This document shows, in pieces, positions 20,810 to 31,583 of a stretch of DNA of 64,000 bases. The DNA is from Aphrocallistes beatrix (taxonomy: Eukaryota; Porifera; Hexactinellida; Sceptrulophora; Aphrocallistidae), in contig OY725499.1 in assembly GCA_963281255.1 (NCBI GenBank), positions 3,677,148 through 3,741,147 of the forward strand, given 5' to 3'. Below the pieces are notes generated by a model. The model was not told the DNA's origin, searched no databases, and saw only the letters and a program-made list of their open reading frames with translations. Position numbers and translations under genes: made by a program. Position 1 is the stretch's first letter, and every line of letters starts with the position of its first letter.

Positions 20810-21120
20810 CGGAATATGTCCTACGAAAATACTGGAATATGTCCTACAACCTCAATTCCGGAATATGTCCTACAAATTTTCTGATGTAGGAATATGTCTT
20901 ACACTAATTCCGGAATAGGTCCGATAATACCGATTTGTTTTCTTTTTCGAGTATTGATGTTATGATTTTAATTTTTATTAGTCCCCCTTTTCTAATTTCT
21001 TTACAAATATTTACATCAACAATGACACTTTGTGCATCTTTTATACTACGGAATCTATTTTTATAGTTCTGAATTTGAAATTCTGGACATTTTCCGATAT
21101 TTTCTTAGGACATATTCCGC
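20810..21120. repeat. Inverted-repeat element with tandem GGAATATGTCCTAC units
   Basis: Five imperfect copies of GGAATATGTCCTAC lie at about 20810-20925, spaced 19-36 bp apart. An inverted copy, TAGGACATATTCCG, closes the element at 21107-21120. The interior has no open frame of note. It is most likely a non-autonomous DNA element with iterated terminal sites. Confidence 0.6.
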
Positions 21121-22148
21121 TTTTCCATTTTTAATACCATTAATTATAGAGAGTAGTTTATAACTCTTTTTAGTGTGCTTCCTACATTATATTAATATTG
21201 TGCTGAATCTATAAAAACATTTGGACAGGATGCCTACTATTGAAATGAGTGATGATGACTTGAACTTTTGTGAAGGTTCGACTAATATATACAGCGCAAC
21301 CTTAATAATCACACTATATGTGGGAGTATCTGAGACAATTTTTGTCATTTTACATACATATAAATCTACCTCTTTAGGGGGACAAAGGGGTGCACTCTTA
21401 GGCCAACAATATCTCACACCATTAAATTAACATCAAAAGGGGGAATTGTATAATTTTGTGTTGTCAATAAAATGAAGGCCAACTGTAAAATTAAAACTCT
21501 AACATTTCATTGGTCGGCTAATTTGTAACATTTTGAGTTTGAAAATATGAATAATTCTCAAATCAGGCTAGAGAGTGATTCCAACTATAAAATTTTTATA
21601 GAGTGGTATAATCCCTATTAATGCCACTTTTACCTGGGGTATTTTCTATTTATAGTCTGGACCCAAATTTATATGGCTTCCCCGCCCAAAATGGCTTAAA
21701 CAGGAAATGATGCAACACATTCCTGGTATAGGTGGGGTTAAACTCCACGAGAGAAAATCTTAGCTATACTATACTGGGCATGATCAAGGGATTGACGTAC
21801 CATGCATTAGATTCACATCTCAAATAGCAATACGTAGTAAAAATTCAAGTCTGTCTAAAACTCTGGAAGGAATGAAGGGTCATTTATTGATGCTACTACG
21901 TATTTGGATTATAGTCCCAATAAGTAAGTATAAAATGCACATACTTAATGTATGTCTTTCTTGTGAGGGGAGTATAGGTGTGGTATAGATCACACTGTGT
22001 CATAGCCAAGTACGTGGGTATAGTCAGGATTTTGTAGGGGAGGCATAGCAACCAGTTGCACAAGCAATTCCTTCTTATGCAGCCTTTCTATATCACATTA
22101 CTCACTGATTATGCGTAACTAAAAAGTTAATAAAATTATTAGTAGTCT
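21121..22148. other. Spacer with repeat R1 and B1 upstream unit
   Basis: A plus frame at 21230-21430 (67 codons, one weak hydrophobic stretch) has no family or promoter support. R1 occupies 21617-21742. The B1 upstream unit starts near 21745 and runs to the promoter. Confidence 0.5.
21617..21742 (+). repeat. Dispersed repeat R1
   Basis: Nearly identical to 10956-11086 over about 125 bp. Confidence 0.75.
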
Positions 22149-22208
22149 TATCTGGCCTTACTCAAGACCAGATAAGCAGATTAAGGAGCATATATATATA
22201 TATATATA
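22149..22208 (+). promoter_or_regulatory. Family B1 core promoter with expanded TA tract
   Basis: TATCTGGCC/GACCAGATA has one mismatch, and AGCAGATTAAGG replaces the last GATA-type site. The TATA region has grown into a (TA)n run at 22189-22208. Confidence 0.55.
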
Positions 22209-22233
22209 ATTATGAAATAATAATTAGATACTG

Positions 22234-22698
22234 ATGTTGTTTTTTATAGAAAGTGACATTCGTTGCTACGAATTTCTCACTTTTATTTGTCCATGCATGG
22301 CTATCATTGTTGGTATATTGACATCGATGATATCATTGGGCATTTCAAGTACCGGTGCTCTTCTGAGTGATTCCACAACAAATATTTATAGTTTGACGAG
22401 TTATATATTTGGAATTGCAAGTAGCAGTCTAACAGCAATAAGCTACTTAATTTATGTCGCAGTTCTCTTGTCCCAGTCCTACCTTATGTATTCCGCTCTA
22501 GTAAAAAATGAGGAACAAAGTGCAGAAATTTCGAGATTGCACATAATTCTAAATTCAAGACAACAACCAATCATACCACAGCGTGCTAATAATCAACTAC
22601 CGACCCATTCTGAAAATGAAAATCAAGAACTCCTGGCGTCAAGGGATCGGCTACCCAATTACCGTGCTATTACGGCTACTTCCCCTATTAACCAATAG
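22234..22698 (+). CDS. Family B1 membrane protein (154 aa)
   Basis: The last B1 copy, more divergent. Membrane segments are at about 14-42 and 55-82. The helix EEQSAEISRLHIIL is kept. The tail has LPTH in place of the first PY motif, then ENQELL (ExxxLL) and LPNY. Thus dileucine and the terminal PY motif are conserved while the first PY is lost. Frame intact. A repeat R1 fragment lies downstream at 22935-23008; otherwise 22699-23380 holds nothing recognisable. Confidence 0.7.
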   Translation: MLFFIESDIRCYEFLTFICPCMAIIVGILTSMISLGISSTGALLSDSTTNIYSLTSYIFGIASSSLTAISYLIYVAVLLSQSYLMYSALVKNEEQSAEISRLHIILNSRQQPIIPQRANNQLPTHSENENQELLASRDRLPNYRAITATSPINQ

Positions 22699-23618
22699 TG
22701 ACTAACTCATATGAGTTACGTGAACAAACTACTGAATGAGTAAATACACTATACGTGCATAATGTGTGTAATAGTTGAGTTTTATCTTAGTTATATTTTA
22801 TGTTGAGTTATATTTTGGTTATATTTTATGTTTTCTTTTCTTAAATAGTAGTGTTGTTAATATTTACAACCATGTTAGTACGTACTGGGCCTATTAATAA
22901 TACTGGTTAATAGGGATTTGTATATATATAGTAACTGCACCAAACTTGTATGGCTACCCTAAAAATAACTTAAACCGGAAATGACGCAGCAAAATTCCTA
23001 GGCAACAAATTAATGCGTCTTCATTTCAAATTTTCTTTCCTCATCATCCAACAATTATATACCACATTGGAGCAAATTCCAGTTAGCAAGGGTTCAATTT
23101 TGTCCTGTTGTATGACATTTTTACTAGCTCTATTACTGATACCATGGATGTACACATACTAAGATAGATTTACTACCATGGCGATTATAACATAGTTCTA
23201 AATATTCAATTACTTGTTTGGGTTTAATTCCACTGTTAAAAACTGTATAGCATCAAAAGTTGCGTTCTCTACACCAAAAATGACAACACCTAATCCAAAC
23301 AAGTCATTGTGTGGATTCTGTGGAATGACTGAAGTCTTTAAAGACAAATGATTTTTATTCCCTGTTTATCTGTTAAGGAGGCAGGTGTGCTCCGTCATAC
23401 ACAATACCACGCCTGGTTCCTCCTTCTTACATCACTCAAGTATGATATTCTATACTAGACTGATATCATGTTACTCAATACTTATCTACAACTAAATCAA
23501 TGATAACTTAAGAATAAAGTATAGCATTATACGTAAATACTGGTCTTGTCTTGGTAATAAGATGTATTAGGAGTAGATGGTACTGTGAAAATAATATTTA
23601 AACATATCTACGTAGGTT

Positions 23619-24277
23619 ATGATGAGTAAAGAAAAATGTATGTTGTGCTCATGGTCCATCCTAATTCTCATTGATTATCTCAGCAGCAACTGCGGATGAA
23701 AAAATATACGATAAATAATATGGACGTATCTTCAGTAGTTTCCTCAATAAACAATGGCATATCATTCGTAATCAACTTAATTTTGGGCATCATCTTTACA
23801 TATATCTCTATTTTAGTAAAAAATAGGGTGAAGAAAGTGAGAGTTTCGAGATTGAAGAGGAATTCAGATGCTCCACAGAAGATAGGGACAATCCTCATTG
23901 TTTCAGTGATACTCCTCATTATGAGTATTGCAGTGTCGTGATTGTCACTGGCATCCTCAGCTATTGAAGTGAAATATTGGGTGAATAAAAATCAGACGAT
24001 TATCATAAACTGTTCTGATGGTGCATTCCTAGCTTCAGCAATAGTATCCATGGTGAATACTAATGTAGCATGGATGGTCAGCTTAAGCTTTTTTGTGTTT
24101 ATCTCCCTGGAGAACTTTTATATCCAATACTTATGGAAAAGACAGGGTATACAGTTAGTAGTAACGAGTCAACCAACGATCTATTCTGAACAATCCAATG
24201 AACAGGAACGCCTGCTGACAAGGGAACGGCTACCCAATGATCAAGCAGGTACTGAGACTGCATTAGCGACTTGCTAG
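23619..24277 (+). pseudogene. Chimeric family B pseudogene (B2 front, B3 back)
   Basis: The leader and first codons (from ATG 23619/23622, MSKEKC) match the B2 genes at 25580 and 29594. That frame hits a TGA after about 25 codons, and a B2-like segment resumes in another frame from about 23696 (SSVVSSINNGISFVINLIL, then the basic helix). After DAPQ the sequence switches to the start of a B3 protein (KIGTIL, SSAIEVKYW) and continues to the B3 tail with EQERLL and LPND. A TGA at 23939-23941 interrupts the B3 part. It looks like an unequal crossover between two subfamilies, then decay. Confidence 0.75.
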
Positions 24278-24767
24278 TAGAACTAACTGAGAATGATAAG
24301 AACAAACTCGAGTGAATGCGTAAAAGACATTATAAGCGTAGAATATATGTACTTGAATTGTTGAGTTTGGTTATATTTTTTGTTTAATTATTATTGTTAA
24401 GTTGCCATTTACAGCATATAACTCGGTTACTGGTTATATTAATGACGAGTAATATCTAATTTTCTTCAATATAATTTTTCTTATCATATAATAATGATAT
24501 ATAACTGATACGGTAAAGTGTATTCCAGCTACGTATTAGTAGGAATTTCTTTGTTTCCATACTGGATTGCATTGATTTATGCTCAGTACAATGAAGCTCA
24601 GAAAGATAAAGTGATTCGATAATATTTGCATTGTGAAGTCCTGAGAAAGATGTTATCCTAAGAAACTAATATTTATATCTAATAGTACACTTTGAAACCT
24701 GACAGCACAAATATTCCCCTACCTCTTAACCTCTGGAAGTCAAGAGTGTTTACGACTAGGCGCCAGT

Positions 24768-25090
24768 ACTTAGTATAGATCATGCGCGCTTCGCTTGCTA
24801 CTCGGTTGGAGCCCGCATGAGTCGCGTCCTCTAGGTGCCCGTGCTAATCAATAATGATAGCCTAAGTCAGATAAACACAAACAAAATGAATATAGTATTA
24901 TGATGGGACAGCCTGCATCACTTTCAGTCATTACAGTGATTATCAACTGCTATACACGTACAGTTAATTTCAATGTGATCCTCTATATAAGATTTATAAA
25001 TGACAGAAAAACAGGTAATTGGTTTGTTAACATGTGCCAACCATTTTTCACCCTCAAAAATATAAGTATGCATTGAAATGTCTCTTTGAC
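24768..25090 (+). repeat. Dispersed repeat R2
   Basis: A GC-rich head (GCGCGCTTCGCTTGCT, CCCGCATGAGTCGC) with an AT-rich body. Related copies lie at 26262-26530 and 49690-50010. SINE-like in size, but I cannot show a tRNA-derived promoter. The rest of 24278-25107 has no gene. Confidence 0.6.
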
Positions 25091-25579
25091 CTCCTAGAAA
25101 TACATCGTATTATAAAGGATGGGAGAGTAGATCTGAGAACTGCATATATTATGAATTCATAACAGAGGTAGTTGAAACTTGGCGGGATAAAAAGTCGCTT
25201 GTCTAGTTCCATGGAAAAGGATACTATCTTAAAAATGTATATGATTATATCTACTCTAGAGCCTACCCTTGTTGTTCCAATATGAAAAATGCACTAATAC
25301 AATTTACACTTCCAGTTCATCTGTGAGGAAGTATGCTCTGTAGTACACTATGCCACGCCTTAGCTACTCCTTGCTACATATTATACAGCCCACTAACCAG
25401 TGTAAAGTTCGATGATACGCTACACTAGATCGAATATCATGTTTCTCACTGATTATGTATATCAATGTTATGTTATGAATAAAGTATAACATTATAAATA
25501 CATGTCTTGTATTATTAATAAGAGATATTAGAAGATATATTAGACTGTTAAAATAATATTGAAATATATCTACATAATA

Positions 25580-26053
25580 ATGCAAGAGTCGTACATACAG
25601 CTCACTTTAATAGTCTCATTTCTTTTTTGGATGATGCATTTTGGCCTATCGTTATCCTCATGGATATTATCAGGATTTACTGCATATGAAAACATTTTTA
25701 GCATAAACAAGACCAATTTTGATTACAGGACCCGCAAAACGATAAATTGTACTAATATGCATGAATCTGCAGTAGTTTCCGCAATAAACAGCAGTCTATC
25801 ATTCGTAATCAACATCATTCTGTACATTATTGCTGGGATACTCTGTTACTATATTCTTAATTTTGTGAATGAACAGGATGAAGAAAAAGGTGCAAACGTT
25901 GTGAGTTTGAAGAAAAATGTATATGCTCCACATCGAGCTAACAATCAAACATCGGTATATTCTGAAAATCCAAACGAACAAGGACGCCTGCTGACAGGGG
26001 ACCAGCTATCGAAATACCAAACTGTTACTGACACTCCATCTGGGGCTAGCTAG
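25580..26053 (+). CDS. Family B2 membrane protein (157 aa)
   Basis: Membrane segments are at about 8-38 and 70-98. The loop between is longer than in B1 and includes INCT, conserved in B2. A basic stretch ending SLKKN precedes the tail SVYSENPNEQGRLL and SKYQTV. The dileucine fits ExxxLL; both PY motifs are altered (SVYS, LSKY). I place the start at ATG 25580. The upstream leader (TATAACATTATAAATA near 25494) is shared with 29594. Confidence 0.7.
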   Translation: MQESYIQLTLIVSFLFWMMHFGLSLSSWILSGFTAYENIFSINKTNFDYRTRKTINCTNMHESAVVSAINSSLSFVINIILYIIAGILCYYILNFVNEQDEEKGANVVSLKKNVYAPHRANNQTSVYSENPNEQGRLLTGDQLSKYQTVTDTPSGAS

Positions 26054-26261
26054 TATTAGCTAACTAACTCAGATGAGTAAACTAGATCGGATGTATATTA
26101 TATTTAGTATATATGTGCGGTTGTGTGACTTATTTTTATTTTGAATTCGGAGTTGTTAAATCCCCTTTTACGGAACTGTAACTGTAAGTTTTACTATGTA
26201 AATAATCTTTATGTAAATAATCCTCTGTGATTGAAAATATTTTAAAATTAATCTGATACAG

Positions 26262-26530
26262 GTACGCTTCGATTGCACTGCGCAACTGCCAAACACTTTG
26301 TGTCCGTATGAGTCGCCCTCCGGGCGAATGTGCTAGTGCAGTGATAATAGTAACCTATTTCAGATAAATACAAAAAAAAAATATGTAATTGTTGAATAGT
26401 GATAACTAAGTTATCCATTACAATAATTGTTATACTGTTATACGCTCGTTAAGTTCAAATTAATCTTATTTAAGATTTATTAATCACAAAAGGTCTTACA
26501 TTGATCGAACGTCATTAAGTCAATCATTTT
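26262..26530 (+). repeat. Dispersed repeat R2, diverged copy
   Basis: Shares ACACTTTGTGTCCG, ATGAGTCGCCCTCCGGGCG and the following AT-rich body with 24768 and 49690. Confidence 0.55.
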
Positions 26531-26619
26531 TCAGTCTTAAAGTAATATGTTCTCCTATCTATATTGTGTGCGTCATATTCAATGCTAAAATACTCGACAC
26601 TTATTGTTGATTTGGTACT

Positions 26620-27260
26620 TCTGGAAAAGAGGGGAGACCCCTGAGCACAAATTCTAAGAGAGTTGCCTGAAGTATAAATGATGAAGAATGTCCTTCAAAA
26701 CACATGGTGTATAAGTGGATAGAACGATTCGAAAGTGGCTGGGATGACCTTTGTAATTCTCCGCATGCTGGCCGTCCGAAATGGTCGAAAACCAAGATAG
26801 ACATTGAGCTTATTCAAAGAATTTTGGATGAAGACAGAAGAATCACTGTCAAGGAATTGGAAGAGAGGATGTCGAATGTTGTGGTACGATGGGCCCAAAA
26901 AGGCCCAAAAAGGCAAAGCGAGAAGAACTTTTTGGATCGAATTATGATTAGAGATGAAACGTGGTTTCATTATTACGAGCCGAAGACCAAAGAACAGTCT
27001 ATACAGTGGAGGAGACGTGACGAACCAGTTTCATTAAAGAAAAAAAAATCAGCTGGTAAGAGAATGGCCAGTTTTTTGGGATAGAGAAGGAATATACTTC
27101 TAGATTGGGTTCCTGAGAAAGCTACAATCAATAGTGACTATTACGTAGAAGAATTGAAGCCGCTACGTGAAAAGATAAAAAGTGAGAGGGTTTTTATAGA
27201 TGTAGCCTTTATAAATTTTGTGTAAATAAAATAAGTACTCGTTATTTTTGGACAACCCTT
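26620..27260 (+). mobile_element. Mariner remnant with internal deletion
   Basis: Codons for PSKHMVYKWIERFESG, RILDEDRRITVKELEER and RDETWFHYYEPKTKEQS show a mariner transposase, with the middle part deleted. A stop after about 27084 is followed by more mariner-like codons (WVPEKATINSDYYVEELK). The 3' end TTTTTGGACAACCCTTA stands next to a TA at 27260. The 5' terminal repeat is not visible. Not functional. It is a different lineage from the element at 15470. Confidence 0.8.
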
Positions 27261-27468
27261 ATAGAATACTAGTAGTATCTTCAAACACAGTTGAAAGTTA
27301 GATACTATATATTGGCTACAAGTATTAACTATATCATGTTACTCTCCATTATGTGTACAACTTGAGTACTGTTAATGATATATATCTATATATGTGCCTG
27401 ATCTTACTATAAATTACACGGTGTATTAGTAGCATATACAGAATCATATCAAAATAAAATATCTTAAG

Positions 27469-27849
27469 ATGAGTAATCGGAAAAGGCAATGGAACATAGG
27501 GATCATTCTTACAGTTTCAGCGATACTCTTAGCTATAAGTATTGTTGCGTCGTGGGGAACATTGGTATCTTCAGCTATTGAAGTGAATTATTGGATGAAT
27601 TTAAATCGGACGAATATCACAGACTGTTCTAGAAATCCTGGTATATTCTCAGCGGCAGGAATAGTATTCATGGTGAATAGTAATGTAGCATGGATATTCA
27701 GCTTATACCTTTTTGTGTTTATCTGCATAGAGAGCTTCTATATCATAGATTTCTGGAAAAAACAGGGTACACAGCAAGCAGTAAAGTATCAACCAACGAC
27801 ATATCCTGAAAATCAAGATGAACAAGAACGCCTGGTGATAAGGGACTAA
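27469..27849 (+). CDS. Family B3 membrane protein (126 aa)
   Basis: B3 is shorter: first membrane segment at about 9-37, ectodomain loop with EVNYWMN, NRTN and DCS, second membrane segment at about 66-93. The tail ends right after EQERLV. The sequence beyond the stop (ctacct) still recalls the LPND codons of paralogues, so the terminal motif was removed by a stop. NRTN is a possible glycosylation site. The dileucine has become LV. Frame intact, with a leader shared with 31584. Confidence 0.7.
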   Translation: MSNRKRQWNIGIILTVSAILLAISIVASWGTLVSSAIEVNYWMNLNRTNITDCSRNPGIFSAAGIVFMVNSNVAWIFSLYLFVFICIESFYIIDFWKKQGTQQAVKYQPTTYPENQDEQERLVIRD

Positions 27850-28384
27850 CTACCTCTATTGAATATGTAAATAAGTGTGTGATTTATGTTCTTCCAACTG
27901 TTTGTTTTATTTTTTGTTTAATTATTATTGATAAGTAAAAATGTTGCCTTTCATCGGGGAATCGGGATATGAGATCCTATTATGGATTAAAATTTAATAT
28001 CCTCGTTTGATTGAGACCCGATTAAGCGATTAAAGGATAATCATCCCCTGTTAATTAGGATATGGGATGCTTATTAAGCAGTTGAAACTTTTAAATGACT
28101 GGTTAATCGGGAAAATAAAATGTTCATTTTAATATTGAAAAATGATTTTAAATATTGCACAGTGAAAGTCACTTTCTCTGTGCAATTGTGACTCACGCCA
28201 TTGGTAGAAGCATACCAAGCCCTTACCGCCTTAGGAAAAACTTCCGACCTACATACATGCAATGCCAAATTCATTGTGCGGTGGTAATCTCAGTACTCTG
28301 GCGGGGAAAATTAATCCCTTCTTTTGAGTCGGCCTCTAGTGATCTTGAGTCCCTGGATTGATTTCCCAGTTCCTGTAGGCTATA
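27850..28384. other. Intergenic
   Basis: Several TTAATCGGG/CCCGATTAA pieces between about 27955 and 28110 look like decayed pogo-type ends. I see no gene. Confidence 0.4.
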
Positions 28385-29095
28385 TTATTGATTCTGAGAC
28401 CGTAGTTAAGCTGCTTTCTAGGATAAAACGTGAACAAGGCCATAGGTCCTGATAGTATGCCTAGTTGGATACTCTGCGACCAAGGTTTCATCCAGCTTTC
28501 CAAAGTTATACGCCTAAATGGAAGTCACCATTTTTTCCATCCGCCTAGACTCATTTCTATATAGCAATTTTATATATGTTTTGTGCCGCGCGCCTAAGTA
28601 GGCGTATGCCGCGCGCCTAACCCCCAAAATCATACGCCTAATTATGATCCATGAGATCAAATACGCGCCTCTAGGCGCGCCCAGTACGCCTGGATGAAAG
28701 CCTGTCTGCGACCATGCCTCACCATTTGGAAATCAGTCACTGTAATTCTCATCCCAAAGGTTAACCTTCATTTTATTTATTTTATGAGTAAGGATTTGCG
28801 ACCGATCTCATCACTGACTGCTGTATTATCACAACGGCTAGAGCGAATAGTAGGAGGATGGATGCTAGACCTCATTGTTGGTACGCTAGATGGGAACCAA
28901 TATGGCGAGCTTAGATGTTTATCTACCACCTATGCACTAGCTGATATTGTCTACACTTGGTTCCTAGCGACAGAGGAAAGGAAGGATAGGTCCCAGAGGG
29001 TGAGAGCCGTGAGACTTGGTCAGGAGTTGCCTGATTGGGTTAGTCTGAATGGATCAAAGGAAAATGAGGGACCCGATTTTCATTTTTATTGTGTT
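28385..29095 (+). mobile_element. LINE reverse-transcriptase scrap (CR1/L2-like)
   Basis: Codons at about 28425-28470 give KAIGPDSMPSWIL and at about 28725-28900 give WKSVTVILIPKV, DLRPISSL, LERIVGGW and DGNQYGELR. This is the order seen in the fingers/palm region of non-LTR reverse transcriptases. Frames shift between parts and the catalytic YADD region is absent. A MITE is inserted in the middle. The clade assignment is tentative. Confidence 0.7.
28481..28704. mobile_element. hAT-type MITE inserted in the LINE scrap
   Basis: Ends CAAGGTTTCATCCAG and CTGGATGAAAGCCTG are inverted, flanked by an exact 8-bp duplication TCTGCGAC at 28473-28480 and 28705-28712. The interior contains repeated GCGCGCCTA/TAGGCG blocks. 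Confidence 0.8.
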
Positions 29096-29593
29096 GATTG
29101 ACTATATATTCGCAGAAAGACAGTATACAAGGATGGGAGAATAGATCTGAGAACTGTGCATATATTATGAGTTCATAACAGAGGTAGTTGATACTTGGTG
29201 GGCGTCCCAGCTACAAAAGTTCAATTATTCTGAAATTCAAGCGATAAAAAGTCGCTTGTCTAGTTCTATGGAAAAAGGGATACTACCTTAAAAATTAATA
29301 TGGAAAATGCACTAAAACGATTTATACTTCCAGTTTATCTGTGAGGAAGTATGCCCTGTATAGTACACTGTCACGCCTTGGTTACTCCTTGCTTCATATT
29401 ATGCAGTCCACTAATCAGTGTAAAGTTCGATGATACTCAATTCTAGATCAAATATCATCTTTCTTACTGATTATGTATATCAACGTTATGTTATATGAAT
29501 AGAGTATAACATTATAAATATATAGTAATAAGATGCATTAAGAGCAAAACTGGACTGTTTAAAAAATATTGAAATATTGAAATATATCACATA

Positions 29594-30037
29594 ATGAGTC
29601 AGGATGGGTGTAAGCTGTTCGTTTTAATTATTTCATTAACTGTTTGGGGTATTTACCTTATGCTAACGATACTCTCATTCTCATTCTCAGGACCTAGTTC
29701 GAATGATAGGACATATTCCAAGAAAACTAATACGATAAACTGTACTGATAGTCATGCGTCTCCAGTAGTTTCTATGATAAGCAACGGTATATCTTTCATA
29801 ATCAACATAATACTGTTCATTATTGTCGTGATACTCCTTTACTTTGTTTTTGTATTTTGGGAGAAACATGAACAAAGTGTAAGAATCGCGAGTTTGAAGA
29901 AAAATGTAGCTCCACAGCGAGTCAACAATCAAACATCGACACATTCTGAAAATCCAAAAGAACAAAGACGCCTCCTAACAGAAGACCAGCTGCTAAATTA
30001 CCAAGCTGTTACTGACACTCCATCTGGGACTAGCTAG
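29594..30037 (+). CDS. Family B2 membrane protein (147 aa)
   Basis: Paralogue of 25580. Membrane segments are at about 8-33 and 58-90. The loop has INCTDSHAS. A basic SLKKN stretch precedes the tail SENPKEQRRLL and LLNYQAV. ExxxLL is intact; the terminal PY motif reads LLNY. The upstream unit starts near 29125 (GGATGGGAGAATAGATCTG) and matches 25115 onwards. Frame intact. Confidence 0.7.
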   Translation: MSQDGCKLFVLIISLTVWGIYLMLTILSFSFSGPSSNDRTYSKKTNTINCTDSHASPVVSMISNGISFIINIILFIIVVILLYFVFVFWEKHEQSVRIASLKKNVAPQRVNNQTSTHSENPKEQRRLLTEDQLLNYQAVTDTPSGTS

Positions 30038-30359
30038 AGTAACTGACTCAGAAGAGTTAACATGAACAAACTAGAGCAGATGTAGTAGTATATTGTATAG
30101 AGTATGTGCGTGACTGTTAAATTTTAATTCGGAATTGTTAAATCACCTTTTACAGACCTGTAACTATTAAGTATTTTTGTAAATAATCCCATCCCTATAA
30201 CTGAAGATATTTCCAAATTAATCTGATAAAAGCGTACTTGTCAGTAACTTTTGGTAAAACGCCAAAAAGGTATTTAGAAATGTATTTTTATCAGAAATGT
30301 CAAACTGGTCGGTTAATTTTGAATCCTCACTATTAAAACCCGATTAATGTTTGTACATA

Positions 30360-30855
30360 CAGGTAAACCTCCCAAAGCGGCACCCATCGGGAGAATGATT
30401 TTGTGCCGCTTCTCGGAGGTTGCCGTTACTCGGAGATTGCTCGTATACACCCTTAATATATTATTCAAAAGCTAAAATAGCATATATTGATACTAATACA
30501 GTAGTAATCGGTTATAAGAACATCGGTTATATGAATCTAAATTAATATGGATGATATGTTATAAATATGTATATATTTTAACTTCTTATTTGAAACGTTC
30601 TTAAAGAATGGCATGTATATGAGTGATTGTTACATATACATCTGATTGGTGCCGTATCTCGGAGGTCATTTTATATTAAAAATTTCAATCGGGAGTTCAC
30701 TTAACTGCCGTATGTCAGAGGTTGCCGTTACTCGGAGGTGCCGTTACTCAGAGGTTGAAGAAGTACTATTAGTATAGGAAAATCAATCGGTGGAATGGGA
30801 TGATACCGCTTCTCGGAGAGTTGCCGCTACTCGGAGGTGCCGCTTTGGGAGGTAT
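30360..30855. mobile_element. TIR element with repeated CGGAGGTTGCCG units
   Basis: The left CAGGTAAACCTCCCAAAGCG is mirrored by CGCTTTGGGAGGT at the right, which is slightly eroded. Repeated TCTCGGAGGTTGCCGTTACT-like blocks lie inside both ends. A pogo-like non-autonomous element by style. Confidence 0.65.
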
Positions 30856-30876
30856 ATACATATATATATATATATA

Positions 30877-31230
30877 CAAGCGTGCTTCGCTTGCTCGCTG
30901 CGCGGCTGGCGGACACTTTGTGTCTGCGGTCACATCGATTAATTATAAGGTAGATAACATCTCTAAAACGTCTGTTCTACTGATAATTATAATCGATATC
31001 GCTCGAAAAATCACCAAATTTGTCAATTTTTAAAATTTTGATGCGTCATAATGACGCCATAACAGTGATGAGTTTTTGATGATAGCTGCGTCATATGTGA
31101 GGTATATTAATTAATATACAGTGACACATTCATTAAAATTTCGCCTTTATCACGTAAAATGGCTGAGTCATTGTCGAAAAACTGAAATTTCTAATTATAA
31201 AAAAAGTGACAATGACATTTAAATAATAGC
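30877..31230 (+). repeat. Dispersed repeat R3
   Basis: Head CAAGCGTGCTTCGCTTGCT and GGCGGACACTTTGTGTC, body with AATCACCAAATTTGTCAATT and GTGACAATGAC. A longer copy is at 32163-32565, and an inverted body at about 48360-48560. The head is shared with R2. It adjoins a (TA)n tract at about 30855-30876. Confidence 0.65.
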
Positions 31231-31259
31231 CATTCTACATACAAGTATTTTCCATAACA

Positions 31260-31413
31260 TAGTAGAACCTCGTTAATAGGAACACCAGGGAACGGTCCAA
31301 ATTTGTTCGTATTAATTTGGGATTCACTGGTGTGATTTACATGTATTTTCCTCCGTAGGAGATTAACATTTTGTTTGTACTATCCAGAGTTTCGTATTAG
31401 CAAGGTTCTATTG
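31260..31413. mobile_element. Short pogo-like MITE
   Basis: TAGTAGAACCTCGTTAATAG on the left and an inverted AGCAAGGTTCTATTG on the right. Confidence 0.6.
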
Positions 31414-31583
31414 AAATTAGTATTACTAGTGTAGCATACTAAAAATAAATATTATATGACTACAAGTATTAACTATATCAGGTAACGCATCCATTATGTA
31501 TAACTTAGAGTGCTGTTAATGATATATATATATGCCTGATCTTACTATAAATTACACAAAGCATTAGGAGCATATATAGAACC

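Noticed and set aside
20810-20930. Regularly spaced repeats as a CRISPR array
   Set aside because: Eukaryotic context, variable spacing of 19-36 bp, very short unit and an inverted copy at the far end; it fits a transposon end.
21230-21430. 67-codon plus-strand frame
   Set aside because: No paralogue, weak hydrophobic stretch and no promoter block, in contrast to the B1 genes around it.
28155-28361. 68-codon plus-strand frame before the LINE scrap
   Set aside because: No resemblance to LINE proteins or to local families; chance frame.
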